A stretch of DNA of 64,000 nucleotides from Nageia nagi (GCA_050084985.1 JBITNC010000001.1:46190001-46254000); one strand, 5' to 3'; counted from the stretch's first letter, positions 36,112 to 48,720 are shown. The notes: generated from the sequence alone by a model not told the origin. Translations and numbers: made by a program.

Positions 36112-37515
36112 CTATCCTACTTTCTTAATGATCTTGTATGGACCGTAAAACTTGGGTTGAAGTTTTTTTGCAGCACTCTTCTTCAAGGTTGTTTGTCGGT
36201 ATGGTTGTAACCTCAAATACACCTTATCATCCACTTCAAAGGAGTGCTCCTCTCTTTTCTGATTTGCATACTTCTTTTGTTGTTGTTGAGCCACCTATAT
36301 GTTTTCTTTGAGGGATTTCAAGATATCTTTCTATTCCTACAAAAATTCATTAGCTTTGGGGACCCTGCAATCATCAAAGAATAAATCAGCAAAATGAGTA
36401 GCTTCATACCCATAAAGAGCATGAAAGGGATTCATCTTGATGGATAAGTGGTAGGTGGTGTTGTAGCAATATTCTCCCAAGTGTAACCATTTTAGTCATG
36501 AGTTTTGCTATCCTATCACATAATTTATAAGGTAGCCTTCTAACCATTTGTTTACTGCCTCTGTTTGCCCATCTGTTTAGGGATGGTAATTGGTGCTAGG
36601 GGTCAAATTCATCCTAGTTAATCTGAAAAGTTCTTGCCAGAACATGCTCATAAATCTGCTATCCCTGTCACTGACTATATTTTTTAGTAGCCCATGATTT
36701 TTGAATATTTCCCTAAAAAAAAGTTCAGCTACCTAAATTGCAATAATAGTGGTGGAAATAGCAAAAAAGTGAGTGTATTTGGTAAACCTATCCACTATTA
36801 CTAGAATACAATCTTTACCTTGAACCTTGGGTAGACCAGTGATAAAATCCATCGAGATACTTTCCTATTTTTGTTCTGGAATGGGTATAGGTTGTAGAAG
36901 TCCAACAGATAATGATTTTTCTTCCTTGTTTTGCTGACACATGGTGCATTCCCTCACATGCTACAATACGTCCTCCTTGAGGACCTTCCACGAAAACCTT
37001 TCTCTCAAGAGTCTATAGGTCTTGTAGTATCCCGGATGCCCTGCCAATGGGACATCATGAGTGGCTAAAAGAAGTTTTTTCTTGAATTTAGATTCAAGCA
37101 CCAGAAAAATTCATCCCTTGTACAAGATCAATCCTTCCTGCAGTGTGTATCCCTCTTTCTATAGATGTCCATCAATTATCTATGAAGCAAATTTGTTCTT
37201 GGTGTATTCTACCATAATGGAGGCCTTCCAATTGGAAATAATAGCAAAAAGTGAATAGAAGGAGGGGTGCCTTGATAATGCATCAGCTACCACATTTTTC
37301 TTCCCCTTGACATATTCAATATCAAAATCGTATGCTTATAGTTTGATGACCCATTTTTGCTACCTTTCATTTAAATCTTGCTACCCCAAGAAATACTTCA
37401 AACTGTTATGGTCAGTTTTGACTACAAATTTCCCACATACCAGGTATTGCTTAAATTTGGCTAACACATGCATGATGGCTAGCATTTCCTTGTCATAGAT
37501 GCTAAAAGTTTGTTC
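36112..37515 (-). pseudogene. RNase H end and integrase of element E
   Basis: One reading frame continues from the RT ORF through the rest of RNase H (ADALSRHPSFYS near the junction) into integrase. The HHCC zinc region is visible (H, then AGHPG, then CTMCQQNK). The core has [17 protein letters not shown] and the TDGQTEAVNKWLEGYL segment that holds the catalytic Glu. The frame is interrupted by several TAG codons at positions where related elements have Gln or Trp (for example before TDGQTE and within the ESISMDF context). A GPY-type module follows (QPKFYGPYKIIKKVG). Confidence 0.85.
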
Positions 37516-38595
37516 CTATTTAGTGAGCTTTCTGCTTTCATAAACAATAGGTCTTCCTTTTTGTGATAAAACAACCCCAATACCTATTCTAGAGGTGTCA
37601 CATTCTACAGTAAATGGTATAGAGAAATTAGGCATAGCCAACATGGGACAAGTGGTCATTACCTCTTTTAACTTTTCAAAGGCCCTTTGAGCCTCATTGC
37701 TCCAAATGAAAGAATCTTTCTTGGTCAGATCTGTAAGTAGAAAAGCCAGCTGTGAGAATCCTTTCATGAACCGCATATAATAATTACACAACCCCAAAAA
37801 TCCCCTTAAGTGTGTTAAATTGCTAGGGGTGAGCCATTCCTGAATTGAGGCAATCTTTTGTTGGTCAACCTGTGCTCCTTCCTTACTGATTACATGCCCT
37901 AGATACATTACTTGAGTTAGGCCGAACTCACACTTAGATTGTTTGGCAAAGAATTGGTGCCCCTTTAAGACACTTAGCACCATGTCCAAGTGTTGGAAAT
38001 GCTCTTCCCATGTTTTGTTGTATACTAAGATATCATCAAAGAAGACTAGCACAAATTTTCTCAATTGTTCCCTAAAGATCTGATTCATGGTAGACTGAAA
38101 AGTAGCTGGAGCATTAGTTAATCCAAATGGCATTATTAGAAATTCAAAATGTCCATAGTGACAACGGAAGGCTGTTTTATGTACATCTTCATCTTTCATC
38201 TTTATTTGATGATATCCTGATTTAAGATCTATTTTGGAAAAATATTGAGCACCATGTAATTCATCAATTAATTCATCTACTCTAGGGATGGGATACCTAT
38301 TTTTGATAGTCTTCTTATTGAGCAACCGATAATCTATGCACATCCTCATGGTTCCGTCCTTCTTCTTGACCAACACTACTGGATACGTAAAGGGGCTAGT
38401 GCTGGGATGAATATATCCCATGTCTAGAAATTCCTTAATGGTCTTCTCGATCTCATTTTTGAAAGCATGTGGATGCCTGTATGGTGTCACAATTACTGGT
38501 TTGGCCCCTGATTCTAACTCGATGTGATGCTCAAATCCTCTTCTAGGCGAAGGTTCTTTAGGGAGTTCTTTGAAAACTTTACAATGTTTCTTCAA
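37516..38595 (-). CDS. Reverse transcriptase and start of RNase H of element E
   Basis: An open frame of 359 codons, much the longest coherent TE ORF in the window. RT motifs are intact: [11 protein letters not shown] at residues 121-131 (first catalytic Asp 123), the [13 protein letters not shown] block at 155-167, and the [10 protein letters not shown] box at 181-190 with both catalytic Asp residues. RNase H begins near residue 325 ([15 protein letters not shown]). It ends at a TAG where the polyprotein should continue (SRKLTK then stop), so it is a segment of a broken pol polyprotein. The first Met is not a natural start. It would copy element RNA into DNA in virus-like particles. Confidence 0.9.
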   Translation of the reverse strand: MKKHCKVFKELPKEPSPRRGFEHHIELESGAKPVIVTPYRHPHAFKNEIEKTIKEFLDMGYIHPSTSPFTYPVVLVKKKDGTMRMCIDYRLLNKKTIKNRYPIPRVDELIDELHGAQYFSKIDLKSGYHQIKMKDEDVHKTAFRCHYGHFEFLIMPFGLTNAPATFQSTMNQIFREQLRKFVLVFFDDILVYNKTWEEHFQHLDMVLSVLKGHQFFAKQSKCEFGLTQVMYLGHVISKEGAQVDQQKIASIQEWLTPSNLTHLRGFLGLCNYYMRFMKGFSQLAFLLTDLTKKDSFIWSNEAQRAFEKLKEVMTTCPMLAMPNFSIPFTVECDTSRIGIGVVLSQKGRPIVYESRKLTK

Positions 38596-38661
38596 TATTC
38601 ATTGTATATCTAGATGGGCCCAATCTGACTTTTGCTATGTTGAGATGGTGAATGTAGTGCT

Positions 38662-39342
38662 CTAGAGGACATCTTCTTTTTCTAGCTCTTTTTCGATCTC
38701 TTGTGATGATACTTGTATAACTTCCATTCTCTTGAAAGCAACACTTGGTGATGCTTTCCTCTTACTGTCTCGGAGCATGATATCCTTTCCTTGATACTTG
38801 AATTTGATCTCACGAGTACAATAGTTGGTCTGGAATTCTCCAAGTGATTTGATCCATGGGGCTCCTAATACCATAGTGACATCCTGCAAGGGATAGACCA
38901 AATATTCTCCTATAAATGAATATTCCCCTATTTGAAAACCAAAATTGCTTACCCTCTGAGAACAGTTGGTGACTTCATCTTTGGAGTTAGAGACACAAAA
39001 ATCCTTGTCATTGTTACATGCTATTTGTTGTTGCTGGATGAATTCTGAGCTAATGAAGTTATGCGTGGCCTTCCCATCAATCATGATTTTTACTGAAATA
39101 TTTCCAAATTTTGCTTTTAAATAAAATACAAAGGGATGTGATGTACCATGTACTGAAGCAGGGGTAGGAGGTGGATTTGAAGATTTTTCCTTAAATACCT
39201 CCATGTAATGATGACATCTTTGCCCTTTATAGGTGTGTCTAGAGATCCATTCACTTTGACAAAACCAACATAATTTGATCATCATCCTTCCTGAATTGGT
39301 GCAATCTCCCCTTTTCATTTTTTTCAAGCTGGTAGGAAATGG
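38662..39342 (-). pseudogene. Gag zinc knuckle and aspartic protease remnant of element E
   Basis: The frame opens just inside the primer-binding site. CWFCQSEWISRHTYKGQRC is a degenerate zinc-knuckle region close to the CxxC...GHxC pattern of Reina-type elements. The protease follows with IMIDGKATHNFIS, where relatives have the Asp-Ser/Thr-Gly-Ala active site. Here the triad is Asp-Gly-Lys-Ala, so the enzyme should be inactive. The flap region and MVLGAPWIKSLGEF are recognisable. The short distance to the LTR shows that matrix and capsid coding were deleted. Confidence 0.75.
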
Positions 39343-39354
39343 GCTCTGATACCA
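39343..39354 (-). other. Primer-binding site of element E
   Basis: TGGTATCAGAGC on the minus strand, complementary to the 3' end of plant initiator-Met tRNA. It is one base from the LTR end (GTATTACA). It fixes the orientation of element E. Confidence 0.93.
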
Positions 39355-39355
39355 C

Positions 39356-39431
39356 TGTAATACCCCCAAAACTCACAAAATGTGATTTTTGTTAAAGCGT
39401 AATATTCCAAAGTTGAAATATCACTACTTAG

Positions 39432-39485
<54 letters not shown>

Positions 39486-40487
39486 TTCTATCTAGCTCAA
39501 TTCAAATCAGATTTGCAAATTAAATAAGAAATAGAGCCAAAAATGAATTTTATTCTTCAAGAGCTGGGACGTCCCAAATGGACAAGTATAATACTCAAGA
39601 AAAAATACCCAAATGCTCAAGAAGGGGGGGCATTTGCCCTCGCAAAGCAGATTTGGACGATCTGGCCCTTCAAGTTCTTCAATCTCTTCTCTCCAATGCT
39701 ATACGAGCCTCCTCACATTGATTTGACTGGTCTAGATCTAGGATGTGCCTCCTCACACTAATTTGGCAGGTTAGATCTGGATCTGGAATATGGTCGCACT
39801 GGCTAGATTTGGATCTGCCCCACTGGCTAGATTTGGATCGAGGATAGAATAGTTCCACCACACTGGCTTGAACTATTCCAGTAACTCCACCTCATTGACT
39901 CGAGCTACTCTAGCAACTCCACCTCACTAGCTCGAGCTACTGTCCTAGCTTAGGTAAGAACTCCACATTGGCTCGAGCTCTCCCACTAAGCTAGCTGGAA
40001 AGCTACAACTCCACTAGCTGCTAACCCCCAAAAAGAGATAAACTCTGATGATCTTCCAACCTCTCCAAACGATGCATCCCATCTCCTTTTATAACAAGAT
40101 CTCTCATACCTTAGAATCACCCAAAGTGCAACGTCCTCTTTTGGTGTCTCAAGATGATAAATTTAAATCATCTAGGGACCCAGGAAGCCTAACGTCCCAC
40201 AATGTTTGCCTAGAGATGCCAAATTACAAGATCAATGGCTCATAAATGCAACATCCCATTATGAGAGACTAATATTGCATTAATTACAAATAATTGAGCT
40301 AGATTAATTAAATAAAATCCAAAGGTGAGTGCCTCAAGGGTCTCTTTAGCCTTGGTTACAAAAATAAATGCAAAATATTAATAAAATACTCCTAAATTAA
40401 TTTATTTTTGGTTTCTCCTCCTTTGCCATGAACATCACACTCCAAGAGGAGAGAAAGTGGACATTTTACAAATTTGGGGGTATTACA
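39356..40487 (-). repeat. 5' LTR of element E (right copy)
   Basis: In plus orientation it starts TGTAATACCCCCAAAAC and ends TTTGGGGGTATTACA, so it keeps the ends better than the left copy. It has an AT microsatellite at 39434-39481 and the same internal CTCGAGCTACT repeats near 39895-39970. Confidence 0.92.
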
Positions 40488-42325
40488 TAAATCATAATCA
40501 TAACCTTAACCATAACCTTAAATATTTCTAGCCCTAACCCTTAACTTCTTACCTAAACCCTAATCCTTAACCACTAACCTTAACCCTAACTATCATCCCC
40601 AACCATTAAAACCTAATCCCTAAACCCTAATCCTTAACCCTAACCCCTAAAGTTGACTTAGGTCAATCAAATTTTGGTTTATGTTAAACCTAGGTCGCTA
40701 AAACTTTAACCCATGTTAGATTTATTAGGTTATTAAAAATTTGAATTAGATTATATTTATTAGGTTATGAAAAATTTGATGTAGGTTAGTAAAATTTAAA
40801 CTTAAATAATTTGATACTATTTTTTTTCTTTTAATATACACTAATAGCATTAAATCTTTTATTTGTAATAGTTTATATGATATTAATTAATTAGTTAATT
40901 ATGATTTGATATTTATGAAATGATTTTTAATTTATGATTATTTACTAACATTTATTTAATTATCATTTGCAGGGTTCTTCCTGAATGCTTGTTGATCAAG
41001 GGGTAGATGAGGCGAATGAAGAATACTAGAAACAATCATGAATATGACAATGAACGATATAAAGTAGATGATAGTGAGGGTTTCTAGATTAGATGATAGT
41101 ACTGATGATAGTGATCATTATACATGTTCATTACGAACATTTTCATACATTTATATACATTTACAGTGTCTATATATTATGTTTATAATATGTTTACAAA
41201 TTATGTTGAATTTCAAATTTTTGCTTCCATTAAATTCAATAATATTGAATTTATTTTAATTCAATTAAATTTATTTAATTTGATTAAATTTATGTTAATT
41301 CAATTAAATTTATTTAATTTGATTAAATTTATTTAATTCGATTAAATTTATTTAATTCAATTAAATAATATCGATAAAATTCACTACAATGAATTAATTC
41401 ATTTAAAAAATCATTCAATAAAATTAAAAAAATTAATATACAAAATTTCAAAAATATAATTAAAAAAATTGCAAAAAATTTAAAAAAAAAAATTAAATGC
41501 AAATTTTTTTTTTCAGTTCTAACTTCCTCACGTTACTACCAATATTATACTAGATGTTATAGCTGATGAAAAAAACAAAATAAATTTTTTTCAATTATAT
41601 TTTCTGACAATATAGATGATGGAAATAGTAACGATAGAATACTATTCTGATGAAATTACGAGGATATAGATGACGTCTCTGATAATATGTATGATAAATA
41701 TTGTGATGATATTTTATTTACTTTATGAAAAAATTCCTGATGATGTTTGTGACATGTCTTGATGAAATACTGGACAAAAATATTGTCGGCGGTTCTTATG
41801 GATATGTTAACGTCAGCCATATCGTTAAGGGTTTAAATTTAAAAAAATATATACAAAGGGACCTGACGTTATGGCTGATGGTGGATCCCTTTTTTCTTGC
41901 AGTTCATTTTTTTCTTTTAGATTGATTTATTATTTTATGTTTCCTCACATTTCATCATTTCTTATGACTTAAAATGTTCATTGTCTTATGTATTTTTATT
42001 TTTCTTACAAATTCATTTATATATCATCATAATATAAATATCATCACATATATACCATCATTAAGATAACATTACATCATATCTAGTATATCATATATTC
42101 ATCAACATTATACATATATAACATCAAATAAGTATCATAAAATATGTTTATCAAATGTATATCATCCTAAAATATGTGTCATATCAAATTATCACATCAT
42201 GTACAATATCAACCAACATCTAACATAACTATATCATAAATTTTCTCATATGTTTAAATCATAATATTACCTATCAACATGTATATCATTTATCATCATA
42301 TACATCTTATATATCAAAAATCCTA
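40488..42325. repeat. Right arm of the telomere-like/satellite host block
   Basis: CCCTAA-strand telomere-like words fill 40493-40660. Then come GACTTAGGTCAATCAAATTT-type spacers like those at 15300-15700 and 16030-16080. At 41250-41370 there is a TTTATTTAATTCAATTAAA tandem repeat, and at 41960-42320 degenerate ATATCAT repeats. A weak coding-like stretch lies at 40970-41090. An imperfect hairpin is at 41811-41880. No gene is identified. Confidence 0.6.
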
Positions 42326-42339
42326 TACATCATGGTATC

Positions 42340-45036
42340 GATGAAAAAATTACTTGTGCTAAAGCTCAAAATATTGACATGGAGGTTGAAATCAATAAGA
42401 AGATATAGGAAGAATAGGAGCAGAAGAAGATACAACTCTTCCATTTCAAAATTCAAGAAAAGAATACCAAAATTGATATAATCTTTGATCCTAGTTCACA
42501 AGTTAACCTCATTGTTGAATATTTGATGAAAAATTTGGGATTGAAAAGTTATAACCATCCTCATCCTTATCCTTTAAGATGGGTGCTTAAAGATGCCAGT
42601 TTGCAAGTTACCAAAGAGTGTAAGTTGACTTTTTCTATTATTAAGAATTTCATTAATGACGTAGTTATAGATGTAGTGCCTCTTGATCTTTGTGGTGTTG
42701 TATTTGAAAATCCATATCTCTAGGATAGAGATGCCATTTATTTCAGAAAGAATAACCAATATAGGTTAAATATGGGAAAGCCTATGATGTTGATTCCCAT
42801 AGGAGCTAAAACCAAATGAAGTTAGTTAGAATAAACTAGGTGAAGGGATTAATTAATTCCAATAAGAGGTTTTTGTTGATTATTATTACACCAAGTAATG
42901 GTGAGTGTTCTAATAGAAAAATGCTAGCACTAGATATGCAATGTTTACCAATATCAAAATTGAACTTAGCACCCACAACAACTTCAAGTGCAAACCTTGT
43001 TGTATGATTTCTATAAGGTGTTTCCTAATATGAAGGGACTTCTACTAAAGAGAAGTATTGAACATGAGATTCATTTATTACCCAACTTACTAATATTAGA
43101 TTGTATAAGCAATATATATCATGGAGTGTGAGGAGATAATGTGATATATTTGGGAGCTTTTGGAACATGGAGTAATCATACATAATACTTATCCATGTGG
43201 ATCACATATGGTCATGGTAGCAAAGAAGGATGGATCTTGGAGGATATGTGTTGATTATAGTACATTAAAAAAAATTACAATCAATAATCATTACCCATTA
43301 CCTCGTATTAATGATCTTATAGATTAGTTGGAGGGGGTAGTATTATTTTCAAAGTTGGATCTCAGGAGTGGGTATCATAAAATTAGAATCAAGGAGTAGG
43401 ATATTTGGAATATTACTTTCAAGATATGACAAAGATTGTTTGAATCAATTATATTACCTTTTCACCTTTATAATGCACCAACTACATTTATGAGGGTAAT
43501 AGATTCTTTTTTATTATGTACTTAATTGATATTTTCTTTATAGTAAATCCTAGGATGAGCACTCTTTGCATATTAGACAAATGCTTCAAACTCTAAAGGA
43601 TGAAAATTTGCTTTTAATACACATATATTGGTACTTCCTAATTTGTAGAAGTTATTTGAAATTGAGACTAATTCAAGTGATTATGCCATGGGGAAAATTT
43701 TGATACAATGAAGGAGACTTATATGTTATCATTCTAAGAAGTTTAGTGGAGTTATTATGAATTATCCTACTTATTACAAGGAATTGTTTGCCCTAGTTTA
43801 TGTTTTGAATAAGTGGAAGCATTATTTCATGGGCAAGGAGACTATAATCCATATGGACCATCAACCTTTGCAATATTTACAAATTCAATCTAAGTTACAA
43901 TAGACTAGGTATTTTTGTTGGATGGGGTTTTTAAAATAATTTCATCTCATAATCAAGTACAAGAATGGTAGCACAAATAAAATTGTATATATATATTATC
44001 AAGACCACCAACATTAGCATTGATGGATACCAAATTATTTCAAATTTGAGGATTGTTATGATACTTTTTTATTTTATTCAAGAGGTATATAAAGAAGGCT
44101 ATCTAAAAAATTATAAATTTTAAAGATATTTACATGAGATTGACTCAATCTTTTAATCATGTTTGTGATAAAGAGACCGATTTTCATGTGAAGGATGAAC
44201 TTATTTATAAGTTGAATGGTTTTTGTGTTCCTAAAGAGGAGAGAGTTTAGTTGATTATGGAGGCTCATTCATCTCGAATATACCTTGCAAGATATGTGTA
44301 TTGACCTAAAATGCAAGAGCAAGTTGGAAGGTACATTGCATGTTGTGTAATTTATTATACTAGTAAGCCTAGTAATCATGAATCAGGTTTGTATCGATCA
44401 CTTCTTATTCCTACCAAATATTGGGAGATCATTTCCATGGATTTTATGGGTGGATTACCTATGTCTATGAGAGGACATGACTACTTGTTTCTTGTGGTGG
44501 GAATATTTAGTAAGATGTGTATTTTGATTCCATATAAGAAGACTATTACTAGTCAAGATGTAGCATGATACCTTTCCTCAGGTGTAGGTTCATTTTGGTT
44601 TTCCTACTTATATTATTTCTAATAGGGATAGTAGATTTTTGGGCAAGTTTTGAACTTCTTTGTGGGGAAGGATGGGTACAAGGTTGAACAAAAGTATTGT
44701 TTTTCGCTCTCATATTAATGGAAAATATGAGATGTGAATATGACTATACTTTAGTTATTGAGAGGATACAATTGTAAACATCCTAGTACTTGTGATGAAC
44801 ATCTTTTTTACATCCAACATTCTTATAATAGGAAATTCCATACTTCCATTACTAAAACTCTTTTTGAAACATATTTTTGGGTACCTTTCATCATCACCAT
44901 TTGACTATATTTTTGGGCAACATAAAGATCCTAAAAAAGCTATTATTAAGGAGGAAGAACAATTTGTGAAATTCATTAAAAAAAATTTGGTTGATTCACC
45001 TTAAGGTTTAGGAGAAACTAAAAGCCATCCAAACTA
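42340..45036 (+). pseudogene. Ty3/gypsy pol fragment (PR-RT-RNase H-IN)
   Basis: Plus-strand pieces in order. Protease region 42470-42720: QVNLIVEYLMKNLGLKSYNH, then DVVPLDLCGVVFENPYL. RT 43130-43500: LEHGVI, KKDGSWRICVDY, FSKLDLRSGYHKIRI, NAPTTFMR. RNase H 43700-43970: RRLICYHSKKFSGV, ALVYVLNKWKHYF. Integrase 44150-44700: a zinc region, then ISMDFMGGLPMS and ISNRDSRF, where the second catalytic Asp appears as Asn in SNRD. An integrase C-terminal piece ends near 45030. Many stops and frameshifts are present. Neither LTR of this element is recognisable; its right edge joins the middle of the A' LTR. Confidence 0.8.
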
Positions 45037-45397
45037 AATATAATTCAACACATTCCATGCAGTCAATGATGTGTTTCTCCTACGATGATAGTGACATACT
45101 TTTCTCAGGCCGTTAGCGATGTGCATCCTTTAGATCAAGGGTTCCAAGCTTGGATGGTTGAGTATTGATTCATGCACATGAAGATTAGCTATGAGCTTGC
45201 CATGAGTCTAATATCAATCCTTTAAAGATTCATTACTATCTTCTTTTGAGGATTGTACACACACTTCATATCAGTTGCATGCTTTTCATGTATATCTATT
45301 ACAATATGATATAGTGTATGTTGTATATTTAATTGTATACTGTAGACTATTTATTTAATTATATTTATTCATATATTTGCACAATTTAGAGTCTACA
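45037..45397 (+). repeat. Partial 5' LTR of element A'
   Basis: It matches 52654-52971 of the 3' LTR from ATAATTCAACACATTCC to the end GAGTCTACA. The left half of the LTR is missing and replaced by Ty3/gypsy pol sequence. Either a deletion fused a pol-bearing relative to this LTR, or recombination occurred between two elements. Confidence 0.75.
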
Positions 45398-46089
45398 TTT
45401 TGGTGAACCCTAGCATATCCTATAAACCCTAGAATTTTTCATTTTAGGGCATTATTTTTTCTAAGGAGTCTCGCACAAGAAACCCTTGGTTTTGTTTTCC
45501 TTTTACCTGAGTTAATTTGCATCAAATCTAGAAAATTTTATTGTTTAAAATTTTAATTTTTTGAAAAATGTCACTATAGAAAAACCCAATTTTTGAAGAT
45601 CGTTTTCATCAATTTGGTGGGATCTAGCATTAAAAAACTTTTTTCAAACCATAGGTAAATATAATTGGGAAATTTTTTTGATTTTTATAGAACTAGATTT
45701 GCATATGTTGACTAGTTTTGAAAATATTTTTGCAAAAAATATCACATTTAAAAATTATAAAATTTGAAAATATTTTGAAGCTATTTGGTGACTTGTTTCA
45801 TGATCAAAACTTATCAAGACCATAGGTCATCATAGTAGGCAACTTTTTTAGATTAATTTGAGCTTATTGCATGCATTTTTATCAAGATTTATTGAGATTT
45901 TAAAATAAAAATATTTTTGCATAAAAATTTGAATTTTGAAGTTTATTTTCTTGAATTTTGAAAGTTATAGCCTCATAAAACTTATCCCATATCATAGATA
46001 TACATTCTAGCAACTTGTTTTTAATATTACATGGTGTAAAAATGTTTATTTTGTCATATTTCTAAAAATTTTATGCAAAGTTCTAGATC

Positions 46090-46480
46090 TTGCATTTTAT
46101 CATGGATATTATATCTAGAAGTGATTTACTTAAATATTTGAATATGATAAGTGATTTATTTGCACCTTATTCTACACAAGAAATATATAAGGATATGGAT
46201 GTTGGGACAAATAACAATAGAAAATCTTATGATGAAATGAGTTTATCAAATTCACGCTTAACTACTGAAAATGATGATGTGCCAAATGATATATCAATTA
46301 TAGAAAATCAAGTGTATAATACTAATAGTGATGATGATGATGATCATTATTATTATATGACTTAATTTGATTATAATGCATATTTAAACCTTGAAGCTAT
46401 GGATAACTTTGAAATATATGATATTGCATTTGAAAATTTGACACCTCAAGATCAACTTCAAAAAATTAAAAAGCATATGT
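46090..46480 (+). pseudogene. gag N-terminal segment of element A'
   Basis: A 91-codon open frame (46090-46365) followed by sequence in the same register. It is acidic, with IIENQVYNTNSDDDDDH, and then LEAMDNFEIYDIAFENLTP. Element A has the matching segment at 6840-7005. It is interrupted by the element B insertion after KKHML. I do not recognise a named domain. Confidence 0.55.
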
Positions 46481-46484
46481 TATC

Positions 46485-46755
46485 TGATGTGAATTAAGTT
46501 GCAAGAGACCAACAAGTGGACTCCAATCACATAAATTTATTAACACAAAAGGAAACTTGTAAATGATCCTCTTCTTATTTTTGAATTCATAATACCTTTT
46601 TCAGGTCTATTATAATAGCTAATATAGAAAGAAAGAGATTCTACCTCAAAAATAATGAACAATATAAAAACTAGGATATTACTAAAAATAGAAACTTTCT
46701 AAAGATAGAAAGATAGAAAGTTTTTAAGAATAGAAAGTTCCTCTAATTACAACCA
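46485..46755 (-). repeat. 3' LTR remnant of element B
   Basis: It matches 48776-49046 in the same orientation (GTGAATTAAGTTGCAAGAG to ACCAAACTTGGC). The terminus TGATGTGAATT (plus) mirrors GTGCATCA at the other end. Only the terminal half is left because of the internal deletion. Confidence 0.8.
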
Positions 46756-47670
46756 AACTTGGCTCTACTTAATTGTGATCTTGTTTATGGCTCTACTATC
46801 CACACACATTTGCCATGAACCATCTTTCTTTGGGGTTAGAAATGTTGGAGTTGCACATGGACTCATACTCTCCCTAACTAAACCCTTCTTTATCAAATAT
46901 ATCACTTGCCTACTCAAATCTGCATTCTATGTTGGGTTCAATCGATAAGCTACCTAATTTGAGAGTGTCGATCATGGGATTAAATCTATGTGATGCTAAA
47001 TATCCCTCTTTAGTGGCAACCCATCTGGTAACTCTTCTAGTGTGATATCTTCATATTCTTTTAGCAACTGGGTTGCTACTGTAGGTATAACCACTTCCTC
47101 TATTTCTAGCTTTCTAGCTATTAGGACATAATACAAGTTAGCTTCCTTGATTGTTGCAAGAAACTCCTTCATTACCAATAAGCTCTTGCTTAATCCAGCC
47201 TCCTTCAAGGGCACAAGAACCACCTTCATACCATACTTCTAGAATGTGTGAGTATTCTTTCTACCATTATGATCAGAATCCCTATCATATTGCCAAGGTC
47301 TCCACAATAGAATGTGACACACATCCATCAAGATCACATCACACCACACTTCATCCTTGTAATATTTCTCAATCAAGAAGTTGACCAAATACCTCTTATC
47401 AATGGTTACTATATTTTTACTTAATCCATGAAACACAATAAGGGTTTGGATGTTTCTCATATTTGAGATTTAATTTATCAACCATGATATTAGAGACCAA
47501 ATTTTCATAACTACCCCCATCAATGACCATGTTACATACCATTCCTCCTAAGGTGCATCTTGTGCAAAAAATATTATTACACAAACAAGAATCTCCATTA
47601 TCTTCTTCTTGCATGCTTACCTTTTTTGGAATAATGGGGGTTCTCCATATCATGAGGGTTTCACCCATAT
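46756..47670 (-). pseudogene. Protease and truncated RT of element B
   Basis: The protease segment has CTRCTLGGMVCNMVIDGGS near 47600-47540 (Asp-Gly-Gly-Ser active site of this group), then KYYKDEVWCDVILMD and LLWRPWQYDRD. The linker LLKEYEDITLEELPDGLPLK lies at 47065-47000. RT starts with [19 protein letters not shown] and [14 protein letters not shown] and is cut off at 46756, before the catalytic motifs. Frames are broken by stops. Confidence 0.8.
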
Positions 47671-47739
47671 CTACAGTGACTTGTATCTCAATCTCTTTCT
47701 CTTCTTCAACTAGGCTAACCCTAGCTTGTCCCCTTTCTT

Positions 47740-48720
47740 CTACATCATACTGAGGTTAATTGAATGCTTTATGCCCTTCCTCTCCATATATATAATAGAT
47801 GAATGGCTTCCATGGCCCATTCCTTATCCTTCCTCAACCATTCCCTCTTCCTCTCTGGCTTGTATCTTGACCTTGTCCTACTTGATGCTCCTTCTTGGCA
47901 AATGTTTAAGATTCTCCTTTGGAGAAATTAGATCCACCATACCCTCTATTTGAAGAGGGTGTTAATCCTTTCTTTCCCCCTATATTAACCCTCTTAAGCT
48001 TCTCCTTAACTCTCAGGGCCATTCGGTATGCATCTTCTATAGTAAGAGTACGATGCATACTTATCTTATCTTGAATAGAGAAACTTAGGCCATTCACATA
48101 CCTTGCATCTCTCTGCTCATGTGTCTCATTATGCTCCACGTGAATGGATAATTTGTAGAACTCATTGGTGTAATCTTTAACACTTTGCTCTCTTTATCAA
48201 AGATTTTAGAATCCATAAAATAAGGTTTGGGAATAATCTATAGGAATAAATTTCTCTGATAACTTCTTCTTCATCTTGGCCTAGGCTCTAATCTTCTCTT
48301 TTCCCTTTCTCTATCATGAATCTTGCAGATGGTCCCATCAAATTAATGCATTCCCATTCAAAGTATTTCTCCATGCTATTTAACCAATTGATCAACTTCT
48401 CTGGTTTCAACCCACCAACATATTCAGAAACCTTGATCTTGATTTCCTCTTATCCCTTCCAAGGCTTAGATTAGCCTATTCTTGAAGTATTGTCCTGCTT
48501 CTTCCTAATGTATGGGTTCTCCCTTGAACTCAACATCAGGTACATCTTCCCTAGATGTGCTCTTGTTATTAAATTTAGGATTTAGGCATGCACAAGGTCT
48601 CCTCTCCGCCATATGATTAATCACACTTGTTAACCATGCTATTTCTACATGCAAATCCTCTATCTGGCTATTCATGTGGGCATAGGCACCCACTACATCC
48701 TTAGCTGTACCTCCAACTTA
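47740..48720 (-). pseudogene. gag of element B
   Basis: An N-terminal piece with EDLHVEIAWLTSVINHMAER lies at 48680-48600. A capsid end, QRDARYVNGLSFSIQDKI, then AYRMALRVKEKLKR lies at 48115-47985. The zinc-knuckle region near 47805-47760 reads YYIYGEEGHKAF followed by a stop. The Cys residues of the CX2CX4HX4C motif appear as Tyr, Tyr and stop, as G-to-A changes would give. The intervening frame is broken. Confidence 0.75.

Larger units (their letters stand above)
34654..40487 (-). mobile_element. Element E: Ty3/gypsy chromovirus (Reina-like), gag largely deleted
   Basis: LTRs lie at 34654-35795 and 39356-40487, with the perfect target duplication TAAAT (34649-34653, 40488-40492). On the minus strand the primer-binding site TGGTATCAGAGC (39354-39343) is one base inside the 5' LTR, an exact initiator-Met type. 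The polypurine tract GGAAGGGGAGACT lies at about 35808-35796. The coding order is zinc-knuckle/protease, RT, RNase H, integrase, chromodomain, as in chromoviruses. The gag capsid region is nearly all missing between the primer site and the zinc knuckle. It is inserted in the telomere-like satellite (CTAACCCCTAAAT) next to element D. Confidence 0.93.

Noticed and set aside
46090-46365. An independent acidic host gene
   Set aside because: It matches the gag region of element A in position and sequence and is part of element A'.
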